64,000 nucleotides of DNA. Source: Microtetraspora fusca (GTDB lineage: Bacteria > Actinomycetota > Actinomycetes > Streptosporangiales > Streptosporangiaceae). Made by a program: the position numbers and the translations under genes. The DNA lies in NCBI RefSeq assembly GCF_001570365.1, contig NZ_BBYK01000038.1:232787-296786 (forward strand), given 5' to 3'. The notes beneath the pieces were generated by a model that made no database searches, had not been told where the DNA came from, and saw nothing but the letters and a program-made list of their open reading frames with translations. Shown here one piece after another: positions 42,605 through 50,515 of this stretch (positions are counted from its first letter, which is position 1; each line of letters starts with the position of its first letter).

Positions 42605-45133
42605 ATGGGCGAGATGCTCCCCTTACTGCCTGACGATCCAGAGCAGGTAGGTGGCTACGCTCTCTGCGGGCGGCTCGGTGAAGGGCCCCGAGGTGTCACC
42701 TATCTGGGACGCCCCTCTCCGGAGGCAGAGGCGTTCGTCGTCAAGCTGATGCACCCCCGGCCGTCCGCCGACGCGGAGGCCCGGGACCGGCTCGTCCAGG
42801 AGCTGACCGAGGCCAAGGGCCTCTCCGGATCGCACGCCGTGCCGCCCGTGGAGGCGGGCTGGCTGGGCGACCGGCCGTACGTGGTGCGCGGATACGTCAA
42901 GGGCGCCTCCCTCCAGGAGACCGTACGCGCCGACGGGCCGCTGGAGGCCGACGCGCTGGAGCGCCTCGCCCTCGGCACCCTCACCGCTCTCACCGCGATC
43001 CACGCGGCCGGCCTGGTCCACCGCGGGATCACCCCCGACAACATGCTGATCGGCACGGACGGCCCCCGGGTGTCCGACATCGGTCTGGGCGGGTCGGACG
43101 GCGCCTACCGCGCCCCTGAGCAGGTACGCGGCGAACCCGGCGACGCGCGCTCGGACCTCTTCTCCTGGGCGGCGTCCATCGCCTACGCGACGACGGGGAC
43201 GGTCCCCGGCGGCTCCGCGCCCGAGGGTGCCTCCAGCGGCCCGGACGCCACCGAGAAGCCCGTCTCAAGCACTCCCGGCGGACCCGACGCCTCCCCGGCG
43301 GAGAGCGGGCCGTCGCCCGAAGCGACGGTGAACCTCCGCGAGGCCATCGCCGCCGCGAAGGCGGCCGCCACCGAGAAGCCGAGCTCGGCCACGCCGGACG
43401 ACCCCGACGCCTCCCCGGCGGAGGGCGATCCGTCGCCCGAGGCGACGGTGAACCTCCGCGAGGCCATCGCCGCCGCGAAGGCGGCCGGCGCTCCCGGCCC
43501 CGCCGCGGGCCCCGGAGGCGCGCCCACCCTGGACGCGGTCCCGCAGCCCCTGCGGCGGGTCCTCCTCGCCTGCCTCTCCCCCGACCCCGCCGCCCGCCCC
43601 ACCGCCAGGAACGCGATGCTGCGGCTGCTCGGCGAGGACGACGCGACCCCGACCCCGTCCACGGACGTCGCGGTGGCGGGCACGCCGATGCCCGGGGGCC
43701 CCGTGGCCGGCGTCGTCCTGCCCGCCCAGCAGCCGTTCCCCGGCCCGAACGGCGGGCAGCCCTGGGGAGCGCCTCCGATGCCCGGCGCCGTACCGTCCGC
43801 GCACGGCCCGCACCAGAACGGTCCGCACCCCAACGGCCCGCATGGGAACCCGATGGCCGGTCCCGGCCAGGTCTGGCAGGGTCCGCCCGCGCAGCGCCCG
43901 GCCGCACCGGTGTGGGGAGCGCCTCCGCTGCCCAACCAGGCGCCGCCCCACCCGAAGGCCGGTGGGACGACCCTGCAGGACCAGGGCGCTCCACGGCGCA
44001 AGGGGCCCTCCGTCGGGCTGGCCGCGTCGCTGGCCGCCGTCCTCGCGCTGTCCGTCGGCGGGGTGTGGGCGGCCGGGCACTACGCCGGCTCGACGTCGTT
44101 CGACCGTACGGCTGCCGAGGGTTCGGCGGAGAGCAAGCGCGCGGCGGCGGCTCCGGGAGAGGCCATCCCCTCCGCCGGAACCACCGGCAAGCAGCAGCAG
44201 CCCCAGACCCAGGTGACCGTCCCGTGGGCGAGCACTCCGGATCCGGACGCCACGGGCGTGTTCCCGCTGACCCTGCCCACCGACTGGGTGGACGAGACCT
44301 CCGCGCCCACCGTCACCGCGACCTTGCCGAACATCCCGATCACGCCGCCGACCGTACCGACCTGGCAGCCGCCGGCGACGTCGGCGCCGACCGCGGCCGG
44401 GACACCCACGGCGGCCGAGACGACGGACGCGGCCGAGACACCGGCCGCGCGGCCGTCGCGCACCCGCCGGCCAAGGCCGAGCCCGTCTCCCACCACGGAG
44501 CCGCCGGCGCCCACGGACAAGCCCACCGAAACGCGGGAACCGGTTCCGGATCGCACCACGCCGGCTCCCGAGCCGTCGCCGACCCCGACCAAGCGGCCGG
44601 CCCCGGAGCCGACGCGCACGAGGCGTCCGGACCCGGAGCCGACGCCCACGAGGCGGCCCGAGCCGCCGACCCCGACCAGGCAGCCGGACCCGGAGCCGAC
44701 GAGGGTGATCGCCCCGCCTCCCACCAGGAAGGTCGATCCCGAGCCGACGAAGACTCAGGCCCCTGAGCCGCCTCCGGCCAAGCCGGCGGAGGCCCGCAAC
44801 CCGTACACGCCGCAGCAGGTCTGCAACACCGGCGGTCACGGGTCCGGCTTCTACGTCCAGCGCTCGGCGAGCTTCGACGGGGGGACGGTGTACCAGCTCT
44901 ACAGCACCTCCTCCGGATACAACTGCGTGGTCGCCATGAAGACCGCGGACGTCGGCAAGGCCAGCTCGATCTGGGCCAAGCTCGAAGTGCAGGGCGGCGG
45001 CGTCGCGAACGACAGCGGGTCGTTCGAGTACTACGCCGGCCCGGTGATGCTGTCCGGGAAGGGCCAGTGCGTGCGTTTCTCCGGCGGCGCCGGCTCCAGC
45101 AGCGGCGGAGGTGACTGGGCGAACTGCGGGTGA
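42605..45133 (+). CDS. transmembrane Ser/Thr kinase-like protein, probable pseudokinase
   Basis: 842 residues; GAAGGAAG site. Kinase-like domain 15-345: Gly loop GEGPRG, Lys47 (FVVK), VHRGITPDN where the catalytic HRD Asp is Gly141, metal loop SDIG (Asp158) in place of DFG, APE at 170-172. Two 40-residue repeats (215-254 and 255-294) are inserted in the C-lobe. Then a Pro/Gly-rich region, one transmembrane helix about 468-490, a long extracellular Pro/Thr/Arg-rich stretch (PEPTPTRRPE units) and a small C-terminal domain with CNTGGHG and C...WANCG. Probably signal-binding rather than catalytic. It lies in the T7SS cluster upstream of eccB. Confidence 0.85.
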   Translation: MGEMLPLLPDDPEQVGGYALCGRLGEGPRGVTYLGRPSPEAEAFVVKLMHPRPSADAEARDRLVQELTEAKGLSGSHAVPPVEAGWLGDRPYVVRGYVKGASLQETVRADGPLEADALERLALGTLTALTAIHAAGLVHRGITPDNMLIGTDGPRVSDIGLGGSDGAYRAPEQVRGEPGDARSDLFSWAASIAYATTGTVPGGSAPEGASSGPDATEKPVSSTPGGPDASPAESGPSPEATVNLREAIAAAKAAATEKPSSATPDDPDASPAEGDPSPEATVNLREAIAAAKAAGAPGPAAGPGGAPTLDAVPQPLRRVLLACLSPDPAARPTARNAMLRLLGEDDATPTPSTDVAVAGTPMPGGPVAGVVLPAQQPFPGPNGGQPWGAPPMPGAVPSAHGPHQNGPHPNGPHGNPMAGPGQVWQGPPAQRPAAPVWGAPPLPNQAPPHPKAGGTTLQDQGAPRRKGPSVGLAASLAAVLALSVGGVWAAGHYAGSTSFDRTAAEGSAESKRAAAAPGEAIPSAGTTGKQQQPQTQVTVPWASTPDPDATGVFPLTLPTDWVDETSAPTVTATLPNIPITPPTVPTWQPPATSAPTAAGTPTAAETTDAAETPAARPSRTRRPRPSPSPTTEPPAPTDKPTETREPVPDRTTPAPEPSPTPTKRPAPEPTRTRRPDPEPTPTRRPEPPTPTRQPDPEPTRVIAPPPTRKVDPEPTKTQAPEPPPAKPAEARNPYTPQQVCNTGGHGSGFYVQRSASFDGGTVYQLYSTSSGYNCVVAMKTADVGKASSIWAKLEVQGGGVANDSGSFEYYAGPVMLSGKGQCVRFSGGAGSSSGGGDWANCG
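43247..43486 (+). repeat. 120-bp tandem duplication in the kinase-like gene
   Basis: Two head-to-tail copies (43247-43366 and 43367-43486), each encoding 40 residues ending EATVNLREAIAAAKAA. The right two-thirds are nearly identical at DNA level, so the duplication is recent or maintained by conversion. Confidence 0.9.
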
Positions 45134-45141
45134 ACCCCAGC

Positions 45142-45164
45142 CGGGAACGAACCCGGGGTTCCCG
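45142..45164. terminator. stem-loop after the kinase-like gene
   Basis: CGGGAAC/GTTCCCG, seven-base arms around nine bases, nine bases after the stop. No U-tract. The remaining 240 bp up to eccB show no other clear signal. Confidence 0.45.
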
Positions 45165-45402
45165 ACGGCGGATCCCTTCGAGGTGATCCGCTGCCGGGGA
45201 CGCCCCTCGGAGCCCGTCCGGCGGATGCCGTCAGAGGCGCGGCGGCCACGACGATCGTGGTCGCCGCGCCTTCGGCCGTCCTGACCGGGTTCCCCCCGGG
45301 CCCACCGCCGACGGCCCGCCCGCGTTCCCGAGGGCATCCTGTTCCGCCGTACGCCCGCCACCGCTCGCACTGATCACCCCGTACCGGGGAGAACGGACTG
45401 GA

Positions 45403-46821
45403 ATGCAGACCCGAAAGGATCTCTACCAGGCGCATCGGCTGATGACGCAGCGCCTGGGCACGGCCCTGCTGCAGGCGGAGCCGGACCTGCCGGAGGCGCC
45501 GATGCGCCGGCACAATGTGGCGTCGTTCTCCGGTGTCATGGTCGCGGTTCTCGTCATGGCGGTCTTCGGGATCTGGGGGTTGCTCAAACCGGGCGGCGCG
45601 ACGAGCCTGACCGAGCCCGGCCAGTTGCTCGTCGAGGAGGAGAGCGGCGCCGTCTACGTCTACAGCGAGGCCGGTAAGGCGCTGCTCCCCGTCGCCAACT
45701 ACGCGTCGGCGCGCCTGCTGCTCGAAACCGCCGACGTGACCGTGCGCAACGTGTCGGCCAAGTCACTCGCGGAGTTCGACCGCGGCCCGCTCGTGGGCAT
45801 CCCCGGCGCGCCGGCCTCGCTTCCCGCGCGGGAGAAGCTGGTCCGCGGCCCCTGGTCCGCCTGCGTGACGGAGATGACGGACGTCGCCGGCTCGCGCACG
45901 TCGTACGTGACCCTGGTGGGCGGCAGGGACGTCGGCGGCCGCCAGATCGGCCAGGACGCCATGGTGGTCGAGGACGGGCGGCAGGAGTGGCTGATCTGGG
46001 GCGACCAGCGGATGCGCGTCGTCGGCGACGCCGCACGCTCGCTGGTCGGGGCGAACCCCAGGAAGGTGCCCGCGGCCTGGCTGAACTCCATCCCGGAAGG
46101 CCCCGGCTTCCGCAGCCCGGACGTCCCCGGCCGAGGCCGCAGGCTGCGCGGTCCGGACGGCACGAGCGCCGTCGTGGGCCAGGTGTTCACCGTTCCGGCG
46201 ATGGCCGGAACCCCCGCCCGCTGGTACGTCCTGATGGGCGACGGGCTCGCCCCGATCTCCATCACGCAGGCGAGCCTGCTGCTGGAGGACCCCGAGAGCA
46301 AGAGGAAGGCGTACGGCAGGCGGCCGGTCATTCCCATCCCGATCGACGCGGCCACCGCGAACAGCGCGCCCGTGTCGAAGACCGTCATGGCGGTCCCCGG
46401 GATGCCCACCGAGATGCCGAAGATCATGACGCCGGATTCGTCCGCGCCGCTGTGCGCGGTCTACGCCGACAGCGAGTCCGGCTCGGCCCGGGCCCGGCTC
46501 ACGATCGGGAGCCGGATCGAGATCCCGGTGCCTCCGGCGAGTGGCGACCAGGAGCATTTCGACCAGGTGCTGCTCCCGCCGGGGTCGGCGGCGGTGGCCG
46601 GGGTGCTGCCCGGCGACGGCCAGCTTTCGGCGGTCCACACGTACTTCCTGGTCACGGACCAGGGGCGCCGGTTCGCGGTCGCGTCCGCCGACCTGCTCGC
46701 CGACCTCGGCTACCAGGTCTCGGACGCCGCGCCGGTGCCGACGCAGATCCTCCACCTGATCCCCGAAGGCCCCGCGCTCGACCCCGCCGTCGCCAGGAAG
46801 CCCCTGCAGTACGGTCAGTGA
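45403..46821 (+). CDS. eccB: EccB, type VII secretion membrane component
   Basis: 472 residues. Short cytoplasmic N-terminus (MQTRKDLYQAHRLMTQRL), one transmembrane helix (VMVAVLVMAVFGIWGLL) and a large extracytoplasmic domain with the EccB pattern: Cys pair (SACVTEM and APLCAVY), SLVGANPRKVPAAWLN, FTVPAMAGTPARWYVL and FLVTDQGRRFAVAS. EccB is part of the ESX membrane complex with EccC, EccD and EccE. ATG start behind GGGGAGAAC. Confidence 0.96.
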   Translation: MQTRKDLYQAHRLMTQRLGTALLQAEPDLPEAPMRRHNVASFSGVMVAVLVMAVFGIWGLLKPGGATSLTEPGQLLVEEESGAVYVYSEAGKALLPVANYASARLLLETADVTVRNVSAKSLAEFDRGPLVGIPGAPASLPAREKLVRGPWSACVTEMTDVAGSRTSYVTLVGGRDVGGRQIGQDAMVVEDGRQEWLIWGDQRMRVVGDAARSLVGANPRKVPAAWLNSIPEGPGFRSPDVPGRGRRLRGPDGTSAVVGQVFTVPAMAGTPARWYVLMGDGLAPISITQASLLLEDPESKRKAYGRRPVIPIPIDAATANSAPVSKTVMAVPGMPTEMPKIMTPDSSAPLCAVYADSESGSARARLTIGSRIEIPVPPASGDQEHFDQVLLPPGSAAVAGVLPGDGQLSAVHTYFLVTDQGRRFAVASADLLADLGYQVSDAAPVPTQILHLIPEGPALDPAVARKPLQYGQ

Positions 46822-46844
46822 CGGGCGGTCCAGAACCCCTAGAT

Positions 46845-47570
46845 TTACGAGATCTGCGGGACCTTCAGGTCCTGCTGGAGCCCGGCCGTGTCGTCGTACT
46901 TCATGTTCGCGCCGGAGAAGTCGGCCGGTTGCTGCGGGAGCGCCGCCGTGCTGGGGAACAGATTGCCGGTGGTCGAGCTCTGCCAGTCCACCATCCCGAT
47001 GATTCCGACGAGCGTGAAGATGGCCATGCCCTGCCGCTGCAGGAGCTTCTTCATCGCCGCCGCGAGGCTGGTCAGCACGGAACTCGATGCGATCCGAACC
47101 GCGACCTTGGAAAGGGGGTAGGCGAGGCATATGTACTGCAGCGCGGCCACGGCGGCCAGTACGCCGGCCACGGAGACGCAGACCACGGTGGCGACGTGGT
47201 ACATCCTCGCGCTCTGGTCGAGGGAGTCACCCGCCGCGTCGTGGTTGCGCTTGAGCTGATCGACTCCCTCCACGAAGGTGTCCACGGTGGAGCTGAAGGT
47301 CGAGTACGCCGGCCCCTGCCACTTGTCCTTGAGCGAGTCCTTCAGCCGGACGATGTCGTTCTTGAGGGTGTCGAGGTCGAGGTGCTCCTGCTCCTTCCCC
47401 GGCGAGCGCCAGTCGGCCGCGGCCGCGGCCATGGCCTCCGGATCGGAGATGAACGACGACATCATGAGGACGATGGTCCTCGCGACCGGGTACTCCCACA
47501 GAAGCGCGGCGGAAGTGCCGGCCGCCGCCACCGCGTTAATGAGCAACATCTTGTCGTTCTCGTAAGCCAC
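46845..47570 (-). CDS. WXG100-like protein with transmembrane segments
   Basis: 241 residues. A hydrophobic N-terminal stretch (INAVAAAGTSAALLWEYPV), a WXG-type hairpin (LKDKWQGPAYSTFSSTVDTF) around residues 80-115, two or three more hydrophobic segments (VATVVCVSVAGVLAAVAAL and GMAIFTLVGIIGMV) and a polar C-terminus. Helical hairpin plus membrane segments suggests a T7SS accessory or a substrate with a membrane-inserting region. It starts the minus-strand block's downstream end, converging with eccB 23 bp away. Confidence 0.75.
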   Translation of the reverse strand: MAYENDKMLLINAVAAAGTSAALLWEYPVARTIVLMMSSFISDPEAMAAAAADWRSPGKEQEHLDLDTLKNDIVRLKDSLKDKWQGPAYSTFSSTVDTFVEGVDQLKRNHDAAGDSLDQSARMYHVATVVCVSVAGVLAAVAALQYICLAYPLSKVAVRIASSSVLTSLAAAMKKLLQRQGMAIFTLVGIIGMVDWQSSTTGNLFPSTAALPQQPADFSGANMKYDDTAGLQQDLKVPQIS

Positions 47571-47609
47571 GAGCCGCTCCTCTTTCCTTCTGGCGTCGCC
47601 GGATGGCGC

Positions 47610-48635
47610 TCAGCCGATCTGACCGATCACCGGAGGGGCCACATCGTCGTCCGCGCCCCAGTCGCCCTCGTCACCGGTGAGGAAGCCCGGCTTCTCCCTT
47701 TCGCGCTCCTGCGCCCCGGCGGCGTTCCCGCCCATCGGGGGCATGTACGGCATCCCCGTGCCGCCCGCTCCCGCCCCGCGCGCGGCATCGGCGGCCGTCC
47801 GGCCCGGCCCCGCCCCCGACGCCGTTCCGGAGTAGCCGGATCCGCCGGTGGTCGTACCGCCCGAGCCGGCTCCCGGCCACCCGGAGCCGCCCCCGCCCGG
47901 ATACTGCCCCCCGGGGATCGTGGCGCCGTTCGGGTCGAGTCCCGCGAGGCGGGTGTTCGGATCGCCGATCGAGGGGGTGGTGATCCCGGTCGTGTCGTGC
48001 GAAGGGAGATCGGTTCCCAAGCCGAGGTCCGGCCGGTTGAGGCTCGGGTCGGTCGGCCCGCCGGTGCCCGGCCCTGCGTTTCCCAGGTCGGGGCCGCCAC
48101 TCGGCCCCTTCCCCAGGTCGTCCGGGTTCGGAACCTTGGGCCCCTTCCCCAGATCGTCCGGGTTCGGAACCTTTGGCCCCTTCCCCAGATCGTCCGGGTT
48201 CGGAACCTTGGGCCCCTTCCCCAGATCACCCGGACCCGGAACCTGGGGGCCTCCCGGCCCTGCCGGGTTGGGGTTCTTCGGCGGGTCGGGGTTGGTGCGG
48301 TCGTAGTTCTCGTCCATGTCCTTGAGAGCCTTCTCCCAGGACGCCAGCGCCTTCTGGGCTTCCTCGAGGGCCTTCGCCGCGGCCTTGCGCGCGTTGTCGT
48401 GCGCGCTGGCGAGACCGAGGCCGATGGCGCCGAACCCGGGGAACCCGACCTCGATCGAACCGGTCGCCTTCGAGATGTTCCCGAGGGTGGGGGCGTGTTG
48501 CGCGAGATCACCGCCGAGACGCGTCACCTCTCCCTTCTCACTCGGGAACTTGATCTCTCTGTGGCCCATCAGCGACGAGCCGCCCATCAGGTCGGCGGCG
48601 CTCGGGATGCCCGAACCGGACGAGGAGTCAGTCAT
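47610..48635 (-). CDS. T7SS-associated protein with 12-residue repeats and PPVIG tail
   Basis: 341 residues from ATG 48633-48635. Residues 1-120 are helical without a W-x-G turn (LGLASAHDNARKAAAKALEEAQ); about 130-180 has GKGPKVPNPDDL repeated three times plus a degenerate unit; then a Gly/Pro-rich region. The C-terminus FLTGDEGDWGADDDVAPPVIG matches the tails of the two other Gly-rich proteins in this cluster. Function unknown; probably a secreted substrate. Confidence 0.75.
   Translation of the reverse strand: MTDSSSGSGIPSAADLMGGSSLMGHREIKFPSEKGEVTRLGGDLAQHAPTLGNISKATGSIEVGFPGFGAIGLGLASAHDNARKAAAKALEEAQKALASWEKALKDMDENYDRTNPDPPKNPNPAGPGGPQVPGPGDLGKGPKVPNPDDLGKGPKVPNPDDLGKGPKVPNPDDLGKGPSGGPDLGNAGPGTGGPTDPSLNRPDLGLGTDLPSHDTTGITTPSIGDPNTRLAGLDPNGATIPGGQYPGGGGSGWPGAGSGGTTTGGSGYSGTASGAGPGRTAADAARGAGAGGTGMPYMPPMGGNAAGAQEREREKPGFLTGDEGDWGADDDVAPPVIGQIG
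48103..48246 (-). repeat. 36-bp tandem repeats encoding KVPNPDDLGKGP
   Basis: Four units starting at 48103, 48139, 48175 and 48211, the first three nearly identical, the last diverged. They are in frame in the coding sequence, so they are a protein repeat. Confidence 0.9.
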
Positions 48636-48658
48636 ATGTGCGCGCCTTCCGCTGTCCG

Positions 48659-49960
48659 CTACCCGAGCACCGGGGGAATGCTGCTGCCGCCGTCGCCCCA
48701 GACCTCGTCGTCTTCCATGAGCCAGGTGGAGTTCTCGCGGTCCGCCTGCTCCTCGCCGCCCTGTCCGCGGCCGTGCGCGCCGGGCGCCACCATGCCGTTC
48801 GCGCCCGCCGCTCCCGTGCCGCGAAGGCCCGTACCGCGGGACGCCGCCCCGCCTCCGGACGTGCCGGCGCCCACGCCGCCGAGCCCCGGCACGATCCCGG
48901 CTGAGCCCCCTCCGACGGTGCCGGAGCCGGACGAGCCTCCATGGCCGGGGAATCCGGTGGAGGAGGGGCCGCTGAGCGTGGTCGCCGACGGGGTGAGCGT
49001 TCCCGGGCCGCTGTACCCGGCCAGATCGGCGGTGCCGTAGCCCGATCCCGGTCCGGTTCCCGTTCCCCCTCCGGAGAGGCCGCCGGGCGTCACCCCGGTC
49101 CCGTCTCCTCCTCCGAGACCGCCGGTGGACGGGCCGAGGACGGACGGCGTGACCCCCTCGTTTCCGGGGTCGTTGAGCCCGAGGTCTCCCGGGACCGAGC
49201 CGGGCCCACCGAGGCCGCCGACGTCCGGAACCGAACCGCCGGCGTTCGGAACCGACCCGTTGACGTTCGGAACCTTGCCCGCCCCGTCGAAGCCGGGCAG
49301 GGGGCCGCCCGCGCCCGGGGGCAGGTTGAGGTTTTTGAGCTTCTCCGGGTCGTACTGGACCTTCGTGAAGTCCGGCAGACCGATGTCGTGGGGGTTGGGC
49401 AGCGCCTGCTGGACTTCGGACGGCAGCGCCTCGTAATTCTCGACGATCCGCTCGTTGACCCGCTTCAGATGGTCGACGGCGCGCTTTTCCGTGCGAGACC
49501 GGCCCCACCACACGTCGGCCCAGTCGATGTCGTGGTCGGAACGCGAGTCCTCGCCGACCTTCTCGACCACGTTCCGCTGCGCGTACACGAGAGTGTCGGC
49601 GTAGTCCTGGAGCGCTCGTCCCGTCTTCCCCAGCTTCCCGGCGAGCTCGCGCACGCTCGCGTGCAGGCTTCGGAGCTGCTTCTGCATCTCGACCGCCTCC
49701 GGGCCCTTGTAGTGCTCGGCCAGCTTGGTCGCGGCGCTTTTCACATCCGCAGCGAAGCCGTCGAGCAGCCCCTTCGCGGCGGAGTAATACTGCCCGGCCC
49801 GTCGCACCGAGTTCGGGTCGGTGTTGTCCACCCAGTTCTTGATCGTGTCGATGTTGGAGTGGAACAGGGTCGACCAGAAGCCGGTGGCGAGATCGACGTC
49901 CTTGGTGGGGGCGATCGCGAACTTCTTCAGATCGATGCTTCTGATCTCCGGGTCCGTCAT
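48659..49960 (-). CDS. WXG100-like N-domain, Gly-rich protein with PPVLG tail
   Basis: 433 residues. N-terminal helical domain about 1-200 of the WXG100/PPE-like class: KLAEHYKGPEAVEMQKQL has KG at the turn without the Trp. Residues 230-390 are Gly/Ser/Pro-rich and low-complexity. The tail STWLMEDDEVWGDGGSSIPP ends VLG. ATG with GGAGCG. The small DPxWPGL protein gene lies 11 bp upstream. Probable T7SS substrate or surface protein. Confidence 0.8.
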   Translation of the reverse strand: MTDPEIRSIDLKKFAIAPTKDVDLATGFWSTLFHSNIDTIKNWVDNTDPNSVRRAGQYYSAAKGLLDGFAADVKSAATKLAEHYKGPEAVEMQKQLRSLHASVRELAGKLGKTGRALQDYADTLVYAQRNVVEKVGEDSRSDHDIDWADVWWGRSRTEKRAVDHLKRVNERIVENYEALPSEVQQALPNPHDIGLPDFTKVQYDPEKLKNLNLPPGAGGPLPGFDGAGKVPNVNGSVPNAGGSVPDVGGLGGPGSVPGDLGLNDPGNEGVTPSVLGPSTGGLGGGDGTGVTPGGLSGGGTGTGPGSGYGTADLAGYSGPGTLTPSATTLSGPSSTGFPGHGGSSGSGTVGGGSAGIVPGLGGVGAGTSGGGAASRGTGLRGTGAAGANGMVAPGAHGRGQGGEEQADRENSTWLMEDDEVWGDGGSSIPPVLG

Positions 49961-49971
49961 CGCGCGCTCCG

Positions 49972-50490
49972 TCAGGCTTCGCGCGGAGCGTCGGCCCCGT
50001 TGGCCTGCTCCGCTCTGTCATAGCTGTCCACCATCGCCAGCAACGTCTGGGCGGCGGCGTCCGCCTGCGTGACCAGGTCCGCGTACGCGCCGGTCCCCGC
50101 CTGCAGGCGCTCGCCTCCGGAACGGCTGTCCCCGTCGCGTTTGACGGTGCCCTCGCCGACGAGCTGGACGTATGCGACATTCACCGCCGTGTAGAAGGAC
50201 TGCGCCGCCCGCCATGAGCCGTAGCGATCGGCGGCGAGCCCGCACTCCCGTCGCAGGTCCTGCAGCGATCCCGCGCCGGCCGGGGGCCCCTGCATCGGCG
50301 AGTTGTCCCCGGGGGCGCGCAGCTCGTAACGTGCCGGCGCCTGGGTCTCCGTGATCAGGGCGTCCAGGGCCGTACGCAGGTCACCGGCGATCCGCTTGAT
50401 CTCCGTTCGGTTGAGTTCCCGGCTGCCCGCCCCGCTCGCGTCGTTCTTGTCCGTCAGACCGGGCCAGTCCGGGTCGTACTCGAGCGCCAT
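49972..50490 (-). CDS. small DPxWPGL partner protein
   Basis: 172 residues from ATG at 50488-50490 (AGGA eight bases upstream); an ATG nine bases earlier has poor spacing. N-terminus MALEYDPDWPGLTD, then TEIKRIAGDLRTAL, clearly paralogous to the product at 52070-52486. Near the C-terminus YDRAE fits the YxxxD/E T7SS export signal. Precedes a WXG100-like Gly-rich gene by 11 bp and probably forms a heterodimer with it. Confidence 0.8.
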   Translation of the reverse strand: MALEYDPDWPGLTDKNDASGAGSRELNRTEIKRIAGDLRTALDALITETQAPARYELRAPGDNSPMQGPPAGAGSLQDLRRECGLAADRYGSWRAAQSFYTAVNVAYVQLVGEGTVKRDGDSRSGGERLQAGTGAYADLVTQADAAAQTLLAMVDSYDRAEQANGADAPREA

Positions 50491-50515
50491 GCGCACCATC
50501 CTGCTCTGGTAGGGG

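Noticed and set aside
48103-48246. Regular 36-bp repeats resembling a CRISPR array
   Set aside because: Units are directly adjacent without unique spacers and lie in frame inside a coding sequence.
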